Part shown: in pieces, positions 7,060-16,617 of the stretch
Position numbering within the stretch: position 1 is the stretch's first letter
Layout: each line of letters starts with the position of its first letter
Assembly: GCA_038230695.1 (NCBI GenBank)
Contig: JBBRMT010000001.1
Coordinates: forward strand, 1-64,000
Length of the DNA stretch: 64,000 bases
Direction: 5' to 3'
Source: QHBQ01 sp038230695
GTDB lineage: Bacteria; Chloroflexota; Chloroflexia; QHBQ01
Program-made: the position numbers and the translations under genes
Notes under the pieces: model-generated
The model's database searches: none
The model's input: only the letters and a program-made list of their open reading frames with translations
What the model was told of the DNA's origin: nothing

Positions 7060-8961
7060 TTAATGCTTCACGTATTCCATAATCTTAGCCAGCAATTGCG
7101 ACGATTTGAGCGGTGCGCCGCCGTAGACGTTGAGGCGGACGAAATCCTTGCGATAGTGGGTGTTGAGCAGGTTGGCGTATTGGCCGGAGTAGTTGACTTC
7201 GGGGATGATGATAACCCGCTTGGTGTTGATGAAGTCGTCAAGTTGCTGAGTGGGGATGGGCCAGAGCATCCGTGGGGCGATCAGGTCCAGCTTCACGCCC
7301 TGCTTTTGCGCCTCCAGCAACGCCTCGTAGGCAACGCCGGTGGTGCTACCCCAGGCGATAATGCCAATCTCGGCGGCGGGGTCGCCAGCGCGGAACGGCT
7401 CCGGCGCGTTCTGGGCTGCGCTGATCAACTTGCGATGGCGCTTATCGGTCATGCGCGTATGATTGATTACGTCGTAGCGCGGGCGGCTAAACTCGTTGTG
7501 TTCCAGGCCGCTGCTGGTGTACTGTCCACCCGCCTGCCCCGGTATGCTCATGGGAGACACGCCATCATCGGTGATGGCATAGCGCTGATATAGCTCGAAA
7601 CCGCGACTTGCAGCCAGCTCAATATCCACCTCGTCGCCCTCGCCATCGTTCTCCGGCAGCGTGCCGTTGCCATGTTGCGCTACGGGTGTAGAGTTGCTCT
7701 GCCCCAGGGTGGCGTTGGCGCTAGCAGTTGGGTCATAGAGGACACGCTGTACTAGCTTAATCTTGCTAAGGTCGGGCTTGTGGACGCTCTGGGTACGCAC
7801 CGACAGGGTGGTATCGGAGAGCAGAATGACTGGCAATTGATAGCGTTCGGCGAAGTTGAAAGCGTCTATCGCCCGCCAGAAGCAATCGGACACGTCGGTT
7901 GGCGCAAGCACGACGCGGGGGAACTCGCCATGACCGGCGTAGACCGCCATATTGAGGTCGCCCTGCTCCTGCTTGGTCGGCATTCCAGTGCTGGGGCCGG
8001 TGCGCTGAACATCAACAATCACCGCCGGTATCTCGGCCATGCCGCTGAGGCCCAGCATCTCTACCATCAGGCTGAGGCCGGGGCCGCTGGTAGAGGTCAT
8101 CGCCCGCTTGCCCGCGTAGCTCGCGCCCAGCACCATGCCCATCGAGGCGATTTCGTCCTCGGCCTGCACCACCGCGCCGCCTACTTTGGGCAATTCGCTC
8201 GCCAGGAACTCCATAATATCGCTGGCCGGAGTGATGGGGTAGCCGAACAGGTGGGTGCAACCGCCCGCGATACAACCCATGCTCAGTAGCTGGTTGCCGG
8301 AGATGATGATGCTATCCTCTTCCACTGCGGCCGCCTTCAGGTAGTAGTTGGCGCGTTCGGGGAAACTCTCCTCGATGTAGCGGAAGCCTAGCTGGAATGC
8401 CTGTTTGTTCTTGGCGACCACATCCTCGCCCTTGCGTAGAAACTTCTCGGTCAGCAGCCGATTGATTGGCTCGATATCCATGCCAAACAGGGCGGCCAAC
8501 ATTCCCACTGCGACCACGTTCTTGCCCAGCTCGAACTTTAGCTCGCCCTTGGCGATTTTGGTCATGGGCAGGGCCAGGGCGCGGCGGCCGCCCTGCTCGT
8601 AGTGGAAGTCGGTAACTGCGCCATCGTCGTAGAGCAGCAGGCCATCGTCGTGCAGCTCCTCGTAGCTCTTGTCGTAGCCCTCCTGGTTGAAGGCCAGCAG
8701 AATGTCCAGCGCTGCGCCTTCGGTGTATAGATCTTCGGAACTGAGGCGCACCTGATAGACACTATGACCTCCCTTAATCTCTGCGGGATATGTCTGAAAG
8801 GTTAGCACCTTGAAGCCAGCGCGGGCGGCAACCTGGGCAAACAGTTCGCCTGTACTCTTCACACCCTCGCCGCTCTCGCCACCCATACGAATAACGATGC
8901 TGTGGCGCTGTTCCAGCGTCTGTTCTTCAGTAATCGTCGGTCTCTCTGCCATAGCTACCAT
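7060..8961 (-). CDS. korA: 2-oxoacid:ferredoxin oxidoreductase, fused gamma-alpha subunit
   Basis: This 633-residue protein joins the gamma domain (about 20-200; GGESGEGVKSTGELFAQ, EIKGGHSVYQVR) to the alpha domain (about 210-633; GNQLLSMGCIAGG, YPITPASDIMEFLA, TSTSGPGLSLMVEMLGLSGM). It builds the catalytic complex with KorB. A poorly conserved Asn/Ser/Thr-rich insertion of about 50 residues lies near 425-475. The ATG at 8961 has AGGAAAGGA about 7 bp upstream; ATG 8952 is an alternative. It sits in an operon order sucC, sucD, korA, korB, so it probably supplies succinyl-CoA to succinyl-CoA synthetase, or runs in reverse for CO2 fixation. Confidence 0.93.
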   Translation of the reverse strand: MVAMAERPTITEEQTLEQRHSIVIRMGGESGEGVKSTGELFAQVAARAGFKVLTFQTYPAEIKGGHSVYQVRLSSEDLYTEGAALDILLAFNQEGYDKSYEELHDDGLLLYDDGAVTDFHYEQGGRRALALPMTKIAKGELKFELGKNVVAVGMLAALFGMDIEPINRLLTEKFLRKGEDVVAKNKQAFQLGFRYIEESFPERANYYLKAAAVEEDSIIISGNQLLSMGCIAGGCTHLFGYPITPASDIMEFLASELPKVGGAVVQAEDEIASMGMVLGASYAGKRAMTSTSGPGLSLMVEMLGLSGMAEIPAVIVDVQRTGPSTGMPTKQEQGDLNMAVYAGHGEFPRVVLAPTDVSDCFWRAIDAFNFAERYQLPVILLSDTTLSVRTQSVHKPDLSKIKLVQRVLYDPTASANATLGQSNSTPVAQHGNGTLPENDGEGDEVDIELAASRGFELYQRYAITDDGVSPMSIPGQAGGQYTSSGLEHNEFSRPRYDVINHTRMTDKRHRKLISAAQNAPEPFRAGDPAAEIGIIAWGSTTGVAYEALLEAQKQGVKLDLIAPRMLWPIPTQQLDDFINTKRVIIIPEVNYSGQYANLLNTHYRKDFVRLNVYGGAPLKSSQLLAKIMEYVKH

Positions 8962-9062
8962 AGTAAAATCCTTTCCTAGTGAGTGCCGAAGGTGGAAGGT
9001 AGAAGGTAGATTGCCGCATCTGCGTGTTCTTTAATCTACGATCTGCAATCTTAGATCTGCAA

Positions 9063-9920
9063 TCAACCCAGCAGGCTGGGGATCTGGGTGGGCGACTCGG
9101 CCACCTTCGCGCCTGCCTTGCTTAGAGCAGCCATCTTAGCGGCGGCAGTGTCATCGCCACCGCTGATAATCGCGCCCGCATGACCCATGCGCCGATCCGC
9201 TGGCGCAGTGCGGCCCGCGATATAAGCGACTACTGGCTTGGTCATACTGGACTTGATATAGTCGGCAGCGCGTAGCTCGGCATCGCCGCCAATCTCGCCA
9301 ATCATCACCACGCTATCGGTGTCGGGGTCTTGCTCAAATAGCTCCAGAATATCAACGAAGCTGGAGCCAATAATCGGGTCGCCGCCAATACCGACAGCGG
9401 TACTCTGACCCATGCCCGCCTGGGTTAGCGCATTTACCGCCTCGTAAGTCAGCGTGCCGCTCTTGCTCACCAGGCCCACTCGACCAGGGGCGTGAATGTA
9501 GCCGGGCATGATGCCAACCTTGGCCTGCCCCGGTGTAATCAGGCCAGGGCAGTTGGGGCCAATCAGCCGCGCCCCATGGTCCTTGACGAACTCGTATACC
9601 TTCACCATATCCAGCACCGGAATGCCCTCGGTGATGCAGACGATCAGGGGGATGCCCGCATCGGCAGCCTCCATAATCGAGTCGGCAGCAAATGGGGCAG
9701 GGACATAGATAATCGTGGTGTTTGGGATGGCCTCTGCCATTGCCTCGCGCACAGTGTTGTATACAGGTACGCCGATATGCGTGGTGCCACCCTTGCCGGG
9801 CGTAACCCCGCCAACCACATTGGTGCCGTATTCGATCATCTGCTGACCGTGGAAGGTGCCATTACGCCCGGTGATGCCCTGGATCAGCAGGCGAGTGTTC
9901 TTATCTACCAGAATGCTCAA
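9063..9920 (-). CDS. sucD: Succinyl-CoA synthetase, alpha subunit
   Basis: This 285-residue ADP-forming ligase subunit, with SucC, interconverts succinyl-CoA and succinate with substrate-level ATP (or GTP) formation. The CoA-binding Rossmann domain starts [19 protein letters not shown]. The glycine-rich [12 protein letters not shown] segment and the phosphohistidine region [12 protein letters not shown] (catalytic His) are present. The start is TTG 9920, with AAAGGAG 10 bp upstream; no better ATG is available. It lies 25 bp after sucC. Confidence 0.95.
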   Translation of the reverse strand: MSILVDKNTRLLIQGITGRNGTFHGQQMIEYGTNVVGGVTPGKGGTTHIGVPVYNTVREAMAEAIPNTTIIYVPAPFAADSIMEAADAGIPLIVCITEGIPVLDMVKVYEFVKDHGARLIGPNCPGLITPGQAKVGIMPGYIHAPGRVGLVSKSGTLTYEAVNALTQAGMGQSTAVGIGGDPIIGSSFVDILELFEQDPDTDSVVMIGEIGGDAELRAADYIKSSMTKPVVAYIAGRTAPADRRMGHAGAIISGGDDTAAAKMAALSKAGAKVAESPTQIPSLLG

Positions 9921-9945
9921 GGTTGGTGTACTCCTTTGTACATAA

Positions 9946-11082
<1,137 letters not shown>

Positions 11083-11401
11083 GGTATCCTCCTCGATGAA
11101 ACTGACGCTAACTACACGCCTCATAGGGATATTCAACATAATAGCGCGATCAATCGCGCCTAGCCACACAATAAGGGTTCGTTAAGATTATACTACTTTA
11201 GGCGTGCCAATCGCAAGTTTGGCTACGTTTACAATTGTGATCCAAATTATTGGGGAAATTAGGACCGAGCAGTAGGCAGCCTTGGTTGGCGAGCTAACTA
11301 GCCTGTAACTTGTATCACAACCTGCGTATCCTCTGCTTATGTTCGGAACTGCAGAGGGTACTCGCGCCCGTATATGATTAAGACAGACGTTCAGGAAAGG
11401 G
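11083..11401. other. Intergenic region upstream of sucC
   Basis: No gene is visible. It contains the sucC promoter candidate (11187-11216, minus strand) and otherwise AT-rich, unrecognised sequence. Confidence 0.5.
11187..11216 (-). promoter_or_regulatory. Housekeeping-type promoter for sucCD-korAB
   Basis: On the minus strand, TTGCGA (11211-11216) and TATAAT (11187-11192) are separated by 18 bp. This gives a leader of about 100 nt before the sucC start. Confidence 0.5.
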
Positions 11402-11902
11402 CTAGCCGCCGTTTGATGTTGGGGGAGGTAGAGGCATCTGCCGCCACTCGCTCGGTGCGCTATCGCCACTGTAGGTAGTGGCCCACACGCGCCAACGAGT
11501 GTAGCTGTACTCCAGGAAGAGGTTGCGCCGCTGGTAATTAGCGCCGATTATACCGTAAACGATCTCCGGCTTGAACCAGCTATTGCCGTCGTGTGAATAC
11601 TGAAACTCAAGGTTATAGCTGGCGCTGTGGTCATTGATGCGTTGCCAGACGAAGGTGATTGGCGTATCCAGGTGGGCAGGCCGCGTGCCATCGGCAGGCG
11701 AGAGCAACACAGGTACTGAGCCAACCCCAGCCAATGGGGTAGCCGCGCCGACCGCTGCGCTGTTTGCCATTAGCGCAGCACTGGCAGCTGAAACCGATGT
11801 AGCAGGCGGTTCGCTGCCAAACATCATCATTAGCGCGGTTAGCAGCGCTGCTAGTACGGTTGCACCTACGGCCCATCTGCCATTATCTACACCAGTTCGC
11901 AA
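11402..11902 (-). CDS. Secreted protein with a fibronectin-III-like domain
   Basis: This 166-residue protein has an N-terminal membrane or signal segment (about residues 8-28), an Ala/Ser-rich linker, and a beta-sandwich segment at about 62-150. The segment contains PVLLSPADGTRPAHLDTPI, FVWQ, YNLEFQYSHDG and YTRWRVWA, the pattern of fibronectin-III-like domains. The start is TTG 11902 with GAGGAG close upstream. Function is unknown; it may bind polymer or protein outside the cell. It follows the ferrochelatase-like gene by 42 bp on the same strand, separated by tandem heptamers. Confidence 0.6.
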   Translation of the reverse strand: MRTGVDNGRWAVGATVLAALLTALMMMFGSEPPATSVSAASAALMANSAAVGAATPLAGVGSVPVLLSPADGTRPAHLDTPITFVWQRINDHSASYNLEFQYSHDGNSWFKPEIVYGIIGANYQRRNLFLEYSYTRWRVWATTYSGDSAPSEWRQMPLPPPTSNGG

Positions 11903-11911
11903 GGGTCTCCT

Positions 11912-11942
11912 CTTTCAACCTTCAACTTTCAACTTTCAACTT
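11912..11942. repeat. Tandem heptanucleotide repeats (CAACTTT)
   Basis: About four copies of a CAACTTT-type heptamer fill the gap between two same-strand genes. Similar heptamers of different sequence occur at 16581-16613. Confidence 0.7.
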
Positions 11943-11944
11943 AG

Positions 11945-13186
11945 CTACGCCACCGATCGCACCCGCTCGGCGATTGCGTCAATCAGGGCATCGTCATCGT
12001 TCCAGCCGCCAAACGTGGTAAGCTGGGTGGCGGGGGCGTACTGGGCGTGGGCGTGTTCGAGCAAGAGGGGCATTTCGGTGAGTAGGGTTACGCTATCGGC
12101 GCTATATGTGAGCGGCATCGCCAGAATCTGCTTCGCCCCCGCCGCTTGCAGTTGACTGAAGGCGTTGCCCAGGTTGGCGGGGGACGGCAGGGTGATGCTG
12201 ACAATGCGCGTGGGGGCAATGCCACTGCGCTCCAATGCTCCACTCAAGCGTTCGCGGAAGGCGGCCTCACCCTTGCTCTCACCGTTGGCGCGGCGTTGCC
12301 CGATTAGCAATACGCCAACCCCGTCACGGGCTTCGCCGACGCTGGTTGTGACACGGCGCAGATATAGACGCACCAGGGCATCGGAGTCGTGCAAGGCGGG
12401 TGCATCGCGCACTTCCACCCCCAGCCGATCCATCCGCAAACCTTGCAGCAATGACGAAGTGGCGCTGCCATTCAGGGCGGCATCGAGCGCGGGGCGGGTC
12501 ACAATCAGCCGCCTCGCCCCGTCCAGCACCGCGCCCGCCGCCATTTCGTCGAGGAAGGGATGGTTGTCGCTGAAGGCGATATAGACGCGGTAACGCTTGC
12601 CCAGCTTGTCGCTCAGCTTCTGGGCAATGCGAGTGTGGATGCGCCGCTGTGGACTTTGCCCCAGTTTGGCATAACGCTGGCGGGCTTGGCGCATGGTGAA
12701 GGGGCGGACCAGAATGGGCGGTGCGGCCAAGCCGTGGGCATGGAGATGCTCGTAGGTGTAGTTATAAGGCAGGCTGCTGTAGCTGTCCGGCTCACAATTA
12801 GCATAATAGATAATCGCGGTGCGCGGTGGGTTGCTACTGGCGCTGCTATTCAGCTTCAAAGTAGCCTGACGCAAATCGGGGATGATGCTACGTTCGCGTT
12901 CGGGGCGACCCAGCAGAAAGTAGGTAGTCACCGCATAGCCCAGGAACGCCGATAGCAGCAGGCTGACCAGCCCGACCATAGCGTTTACCACCGCGCTGCC
13001 CGCCGCGTTGATGCTGATGATCAGGGTTAGTATACCCAGCGTGGCAAAGATCACTGCCATCAGCCCGAACAGGCGCATGTGGTGGGCGCTATCAGCAATC
13101 AGATAGAAAACCAGCATCGCGCCGGTGATAAGACCGATAACTACCGAGAGGGCGATGCCTACATTGAAGTTAGCCAATTGTCTCAA
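11945..13186 (-). CDS. Membrane-anchored ferrochelatase-like protein
   Basis: This 413-residue protein has three N-terminal membrane helices (about residues 8-95) followed by a two-lobed chelatase-like region. The first lobe has YNYTYEHLHAHG and AFSDNHPFLDEMAAGAVLDG, similar in position and spacing to the ferrochelatase segment containing WHPF and a following catalytic loop. The second lobe ends ILAMPLTYSADSVTLLTEMP and FGGWNDDDALIDAIAERV, like the ferrochelatase C-terminus (SDxxETL...NDxxxFIxAL). The loop that should hold the metal-inserting His reads RLIVTRPALDAALN, without a His, so enzymatic activity is doubtful. No other haem-synthesis gene is nearby. Possible roles are haem or metal binding at the membrane. 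The chelatase relation is inferred from motifs alone. Confidence 0.6.
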   Translation of the reverse strand: MRQLANFNVGIALSVVIGLITGAMLVFYLIADSAHHMRLFGLMAVIFATLGILTLIISINAAGSAVVNAMVGLVSLLLSAFLGYAVTTYFLLGRPERERSIIPDLRQATLKLNSSASSNPPRTAIIYYANCEPDSYSSLPYNYTYEHLHAHGLAAPPILVRPFTMRQARQRYAKLGQSPQRRIHTRIAQKLSDKLGKRYRVYIAFSDNHPFLDEMAAGAVLDGARRLIVTRPALDAALNGSATSSLLQGLRMDRLGVEVRDAPALHDSDALVRLYLRRVTTSVGEARDGVGVLLIGQRRANGESKGEAAFRERLSGALERSGIAPTRIVSITLPSPANLGNAFSQLQAAGAKQILAMPLTYSADSVTLLTEMPLLLEHAHAQYAPATQLTTFGGWNDDDALIDAIAERVRSVA

Positions 13187-13267
13187 CCTCCTGCTTGATA
13201 AGCCGCATTATAGGGCTTGCCTGGGGCTTTGGCAAGAGGTACTTTTGGTTAGTTTAATTGAACCAAT

Positions 13268-13297
13268 TTGCCCTATGCGACGTATATGACTTATAAT
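13268..13297 (+). promoter_or_regulatory. Promoter candidate
   Basis: TTGCCC (13268-13273) and TATAAT (13292-13297) lie 18 bp apart, about 50 bp before the ATG at 13349. Confidence 0.45.
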
Positions 13298-13348
13298 AGG
13301 AAGCATCAGGGCGCAGCGTTAACCGCCCTGCACGGGAGGAGAACGGCG

Positions 13349-14047
13349 ATGGCAACCATGGAGAATGATGAGCAGCGGGTGCAAGTAAACTATGCTGCCC
13401 CGCTGTGGGCAACGATTAGCGCCAGCTTGCTGCTGGTGGCGGTGGTTGGTTTCCTGGCGATCCTCAGTTTCACTGGCTTGATTAACCTGCTTGTCAACGA
13501 GCGTGATGGCTTTACCGCGCTATTTTGCGGCTTGCTCAACCTGCTGCTGTTCACCGGCCTGGCCTTTTTTGCCGTCGCCATCACCAAAGGGGCGCGCGAC
13601 CTGGGTACGCCGATGCAGCTTACCAACGGCCTGATTGTTGATCATAGCTACCGTCAGCAGCGCGGCGGCGGCGCATACTGGCTGGTGGTGGATACCGATG
13701 CCCAGTCCGAGCCTGCGCCAATAATGCGCTACATCCCGATGGCGCAGAGCAAGGCGCTGAAGAACGACAATACCCGCCTGGTCTTTGGCGTGAACCCTGC
13801 CCCCGCCGACCCCGACGTTCCCACCCCGGCCCCTGCTGAGGACGACCCCAACCAGATATTTGCCCGCAACGAGCGCCTCACCATGCCCACCATCCTGCGC
13901 TTCCGCGTGGATAAGCCGCTCTACGAGTCGCTGCGGCTCAATGACCGCGTCACTATCGCCCACTCTCGTTACCTGCAACACGTATATTACGTGCAGCAAT
14001 GGGAAGGCAATCATGGGGTGGTGCTGAAGAATAAATCGCTGCTCTAA
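13349..14047 (+). CDS. Hypothetical membrane protein
   Basis: This 232-residue protein has two membrane helices at about 15-45 and 55-80, then a mostly beta soluble domain of about 150 residues with a Pro-rich loop (PAPADPDVPTPAPAEDDP). I do not recognise the family. The start is ATG 13349, because GGGAGGAG lies 7 bp upstream; an in-frame ATG at 13268 would read through the promoter. It is divergent from the ferrochelatase-like gene. The soluble domain contains LRLNDRVTIAHSRYLQHVYYV, which looks like a small beta-barrel, but this is weak. Confidence 0.65.
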   Translation: MATMENDEQRVQVNYAAPLWATISASLLLVAVVGFLAILSFTGLINLLVNERDGFTALFCGLLNLLLFTGLAFFAVAITKGARDLGTPMQLTNGLIVDHSYRQQRGGGAYWLVVDTDAQSEPAPIMRYIPMAQSKALKNDNTRLVFGVNPAPADPDVPTPAPAEDDPNQIFARNERLTMPTILRFRVDKPLYESLRLNDRVTIAHSRYLQHVYYVQQWEGNHGVVLKNKSLL

Positions 14048-14081
14048 CCAAGTGGCAAGTTGAAAGTGATTGAAGTAAATC

Positions 14082-14110
14082 GTAGGGGCGGGCAGCCGCT
14101 CGCCCTTGTG
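14082..14110. repeat. Dispersed GC-rich palindromic repeat
   Basis: GTAGGGGCGGGCAGCCGCTC followed by GCCCTTGTG is a copy of the CGTAGGGGCG family, placed between convergent genes. Confidence 0.65.
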
Positions 14111-14116
14111 TATTGA

Positions 14117-14839
14117 TCACGTAATGCTGAACCACACCCCGTATTGCACTGCCCTCAGTTTCTTCGCCACCGCTTGCGATGCAATATTCTCCCACCAGGT
14201 GCTGTAGAGCGGCAGCCTGCCAGTTGCGCGCAGGGCAGCGGCCCAACCGCGCACCGCTTCGGCAGCATAACCACATCCGCGATAGGTCTCAATTGTGTGT
14301 ACGCTGGCTTCAGCTACCTGCGCCGTGATGCGGGCGGAGGAGCAAGCTGCTACTGCCATGCCGTCCGCAACCATCACTACCACTGGCTGATGCTCGGCTA
14401 TATGACTCAGCGTGTAGGGGTAATTGGCTTGCAGCAAGGTCGCGTTCTCCGGCGTGATCGTCACCGATTGTAGGGGTGGAGGGTGTTCACCCTGAGCGAG
14501 TTCCGGCAGATAGTAAGATGGGCCAGCATAAACCTTGCTAATTGGAGCGTACTGCCCTAGCAATTCCTGATACTCGGCAATATGGTAGGGCAATTCTTGT
14601 AGCTCACTGGCAACTGGCTCATCAGCGGTCAATCGCGCAAGCGCGGTGACGAGACTAGCAGGCAGATCGTAGCGGACACGCCAGAGGTTGCCTGCACTGG
14701 TACGGGATAGGAAGAAGCGTGGCGCAGGGCCGTCAGGGTCAGGTTCATTGACGCGCAGCAACCGGCCACTTGCGTCGTAAACGTAGAGTGCGTCGGCCTG
14801 CAGTTCGGCTAGTTCAATATTGCTAAAGTTAATGCTCAC
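14117..14839 (-). CDS. GNAT-family acetyltransferase-like protein
   Basis: This 240-residue protein has a GNAT-like C-terminal half (about 125-235). VVVMVADGMAVAACSSARI is the central strand pair, VHTIETYRGCGYAAEAVRGWAAAL the acetyl-CoA pyrophosphate loop and helix, and PLYSTWWENIASQAVAKKL the final strand and helix. The N-terminal half is not recognised and may bind substrate; it resembles two-domain GNATs. Its start overlaps the upstream DUF4015 gene stop (14836-14839, ATGA), so the two are translationally coupled. Acetyl acceptor unknown. Confidence 0.75.
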   Translation of the reverse strand: MSINFSNIELAELQADALYVYDASGRLLRVNEPDPDGPAPRFFLSRTSAGNLWRVRYDLPASLVTALARLTADEPVASELQELPYHIAEYQELLGQYAPISKVYAGPSYYLPELAQGEHPPPLQSVTITPENATLLQANYPYTLSHIAEHQPVVVMVADGMAVAACSSARITAQVAEASVHTIETYRGCGYAAEAVRGWAAALRATGRLPLYSTWWENIASQAVAKKLRAVQYGVWFSIT

Positions 14840-16491
14840 TTAGTCCCCAACGCTGCCGCATCATACTGATTGCTATAGTTCCAAAGCATCCAGCCGGAAG
14901 TGTTATAGCTGGCAGCAGCGGCGGTTTCCGCCTTAATCTCGGTGGGGCCATAGCTGACATTGTTCGAGGTGAAGGCTTGCAGCCAGGGACGCAATTTGGC
15001 GTGGGCATCGAGCAGTCTGGGAGCGCCCTTCTGCAAGACGTAGCCCACAATATCGGAGGGATGCTGATCTGGCACGTCAAAGCCGAGGAAGCCCTTGCCA
15101 AACGAGGAGGGATAAAGGGTGGGGCAGAGATAATCGGCGTACTGCGCCATAAGCCCAAAGTCGAGGCCGCCACCGCCATCACCTTTAGTGGTGGGGGTGA
15201 GGCCGTAGGTGGTAGCCGCCACCATGCCACCCAGGGGCGCAACTGCCGCCTGCGCTCGTAGCAGGAAGTCTTGCACCGCCGCGCTGGCAGCCTTGCCATT
15301 GGCAAGTGGAAAGGCCATATCGCCAAGCGCCCCCACGGTAGGGAAGCCTACATCGTCGAACTGTATTTCATCGAAGCCGCGACTGACTAGCTCCTTGGCG
15401 ATGCTCAGATTGTAATCTGCCGCCGCCGGGTTGTAGGGATCTAGCCAGTGGTCGCCGTTAGCGTCGCTCCAGGAGCCTCCATGCCCCGCGCTATGTATTG
15501 CCCAATCGGGATGGGCGGCAGAGGCGGGGTCATCCCAGAACGTGACCATGCGGGCGATAGCGTAGATATGGTGCTGCTTAAGAGTTGCCAGCACACTGTC
15601 GAGGTCGCCGATGCCGCCATGACCCATAGCATTATCCTGCTGCACGGCGGGTAGGCGACTATCGTACAGCACGTAGCCAGCGTCGCCTTTCACCTCGATG
15701 ACAAAAGCGTTGATGCCGGTCTTATCCGCCAGGTCAAGCAGGGCGGCGAAGTTACCAGGGGTGTTGACTGTATCGGCACGCACGTAGATGGCTTTGGCCT
15801 GGAAGGGGGTTAGCTTGACCGTGAGGGTGGAGGTAGCGGCAAAGGTTGTAGTCATTACCTGGTAGCCGGGGGCTTTGACCAACATGGTGCGGGTGGGGTC
15901 GAGGTCGCCGAGCGGCAGGTTGATCGCGCCGCTCTTGCCAGTAACGCTGCTGATCAGCGAACCAGGGGTGAGCGTCTCCACACCTTGCGCGGTTGCCCAC
16001 TGCTGGGCGGTGCCAACGAAGATGAAGGCGGACGGCACTGGCTGACCGCTGCTAGCATCAACTACCGTGCCGCGCAGCGAGGTGGGGCGCAAGCGACGAT
16101 CAAAAGGGTTGGCCCCGGTTACGCTGGCAATCGGGATGGTCTGGCTGATGTAGCCATCCACGGCAATGATGATACGGGCATCATCAGGCAGGTTGCGAAA
16201 GGTGTATGCGCCGCTAGTGTTGCTGGTGGCGGTCAGGGTGGTGGTATGGCGCAGGAAAGGGATGGGGTTGGTATCGGTGATCGGCTGATTGGTTTCGGCT
16301 TGCATGGTCACGCCCACGATAGGCTGGCCGCTGTAAGCATCGCTGATATGGCCGCTGGTGAAGTGTTCGGGGATAAACTGGTAGTAGCCAATGCCGATCA
16401 GCGCACCCAGCGCCACGATGAAATAGGCAAGGAAGTGTGGCCCCGGCGCTTTCTGTTCGTCTTCGTATATCCAACTAGGTCGGGGCATCAC
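14836..16491 (-). CDS. Membrane-anchored glycoside-hydrolase-like protein (DUF4015)
   Basis: This 551-residue protein has an N-terminal membrane helix (about 20-40), then two carboxypeptidase-regulatory-like beta-sandwiches (about 48-130 with GHISDAYSGQPIVGVTMQA, and 133-215 with LRGTVVDASSGQPVPSAFI). A DUF4015 TIM-barrel-like domain follows at about 230-545. Conserved strands include NAFVIEVKGDAGYVLYDS, FDEIQFDDVGFPTVG with acidic residues at the strand end, and YADYLCPTLYPSSF. The family is predicted to act on carbohydrates, but the substrate is not established. It is a paralog of the gene at 16618-18903 and overlaps the downstream GNAT gene by 4 bp. Confidence 0.8.
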   Translation of the reverse strand: MMPRPSWIYEDEQKAPGPHFLAYFIVALGALIGIGYYQFIPEHFTSGHISDAYSGQPIVGVTMQAETNQPITDTNPIPFLRHTTTLTATSNTSGAYTFRNLPDDARIIIAVDGYISQTIPIASVTGANPFDRRLRPTSLRGTVVDASSGQPVPSAFIFVGTAQQWATAQGVETLTPGSLISSVTGKSGAINLPLGDLDPTRTMLVKAPGYQVMTTTFAATSTLTVKLTPFQAKAIYVRADTVNTPGNFAALLDLADKTGINAFVIEVKGDAGYVLYDSRLPAVQQDNAMGHGGIGDLDSVLATLKQHHIYAIARMVTFWDDPASAAHPDWAIHSAGHGGSWSDANGDHWLDPYNPAAADYNLSIAKELVSRGFDEIQFDDVGFPTVGALGDMAFPLANGKAASAAVQDFLLRAQAAVAPLGGMVAATTYGLTPTTKGDGGGGLDFGLMAQYADYLCPTLYPSSFGKGFLGFDVPDQHPSDIVGYVLQKGAPRLLDAHAKLRPWLQAFTSNNVSYGPTEIKAETAAAASYNTSGWMLWNYSNQYDAAALGTK

Positions 16492-16507
16492 TACCTCCCC
16501 TTTCGGG

Positions 16508-16613
16508 GAGTTTTAAGTTTTGAGTTCTGAGTTATGAGCTATGACCCTGTACTGGTTGGATACCTGTCGCTGCCATCATCAACTCAAAACTTAAAACTTA
16601 AAACTTAAAACTC
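16508..16613. repeat. Inverted repeat and AAAACTT heptamers between DUF4015 genes
   Basis: GAGTTTTAAGTTTTGAGTT at 16508-16526 is the reverse complement, with one mismatch, of the sequence at 16581-16599. The right arm continues as a tandem AAAACTT heptamer array to 16613. It could form a long hairpin in the transcript between the two genes. Confidence 0.7.
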
Positions 16614-16617
16614 ATCA

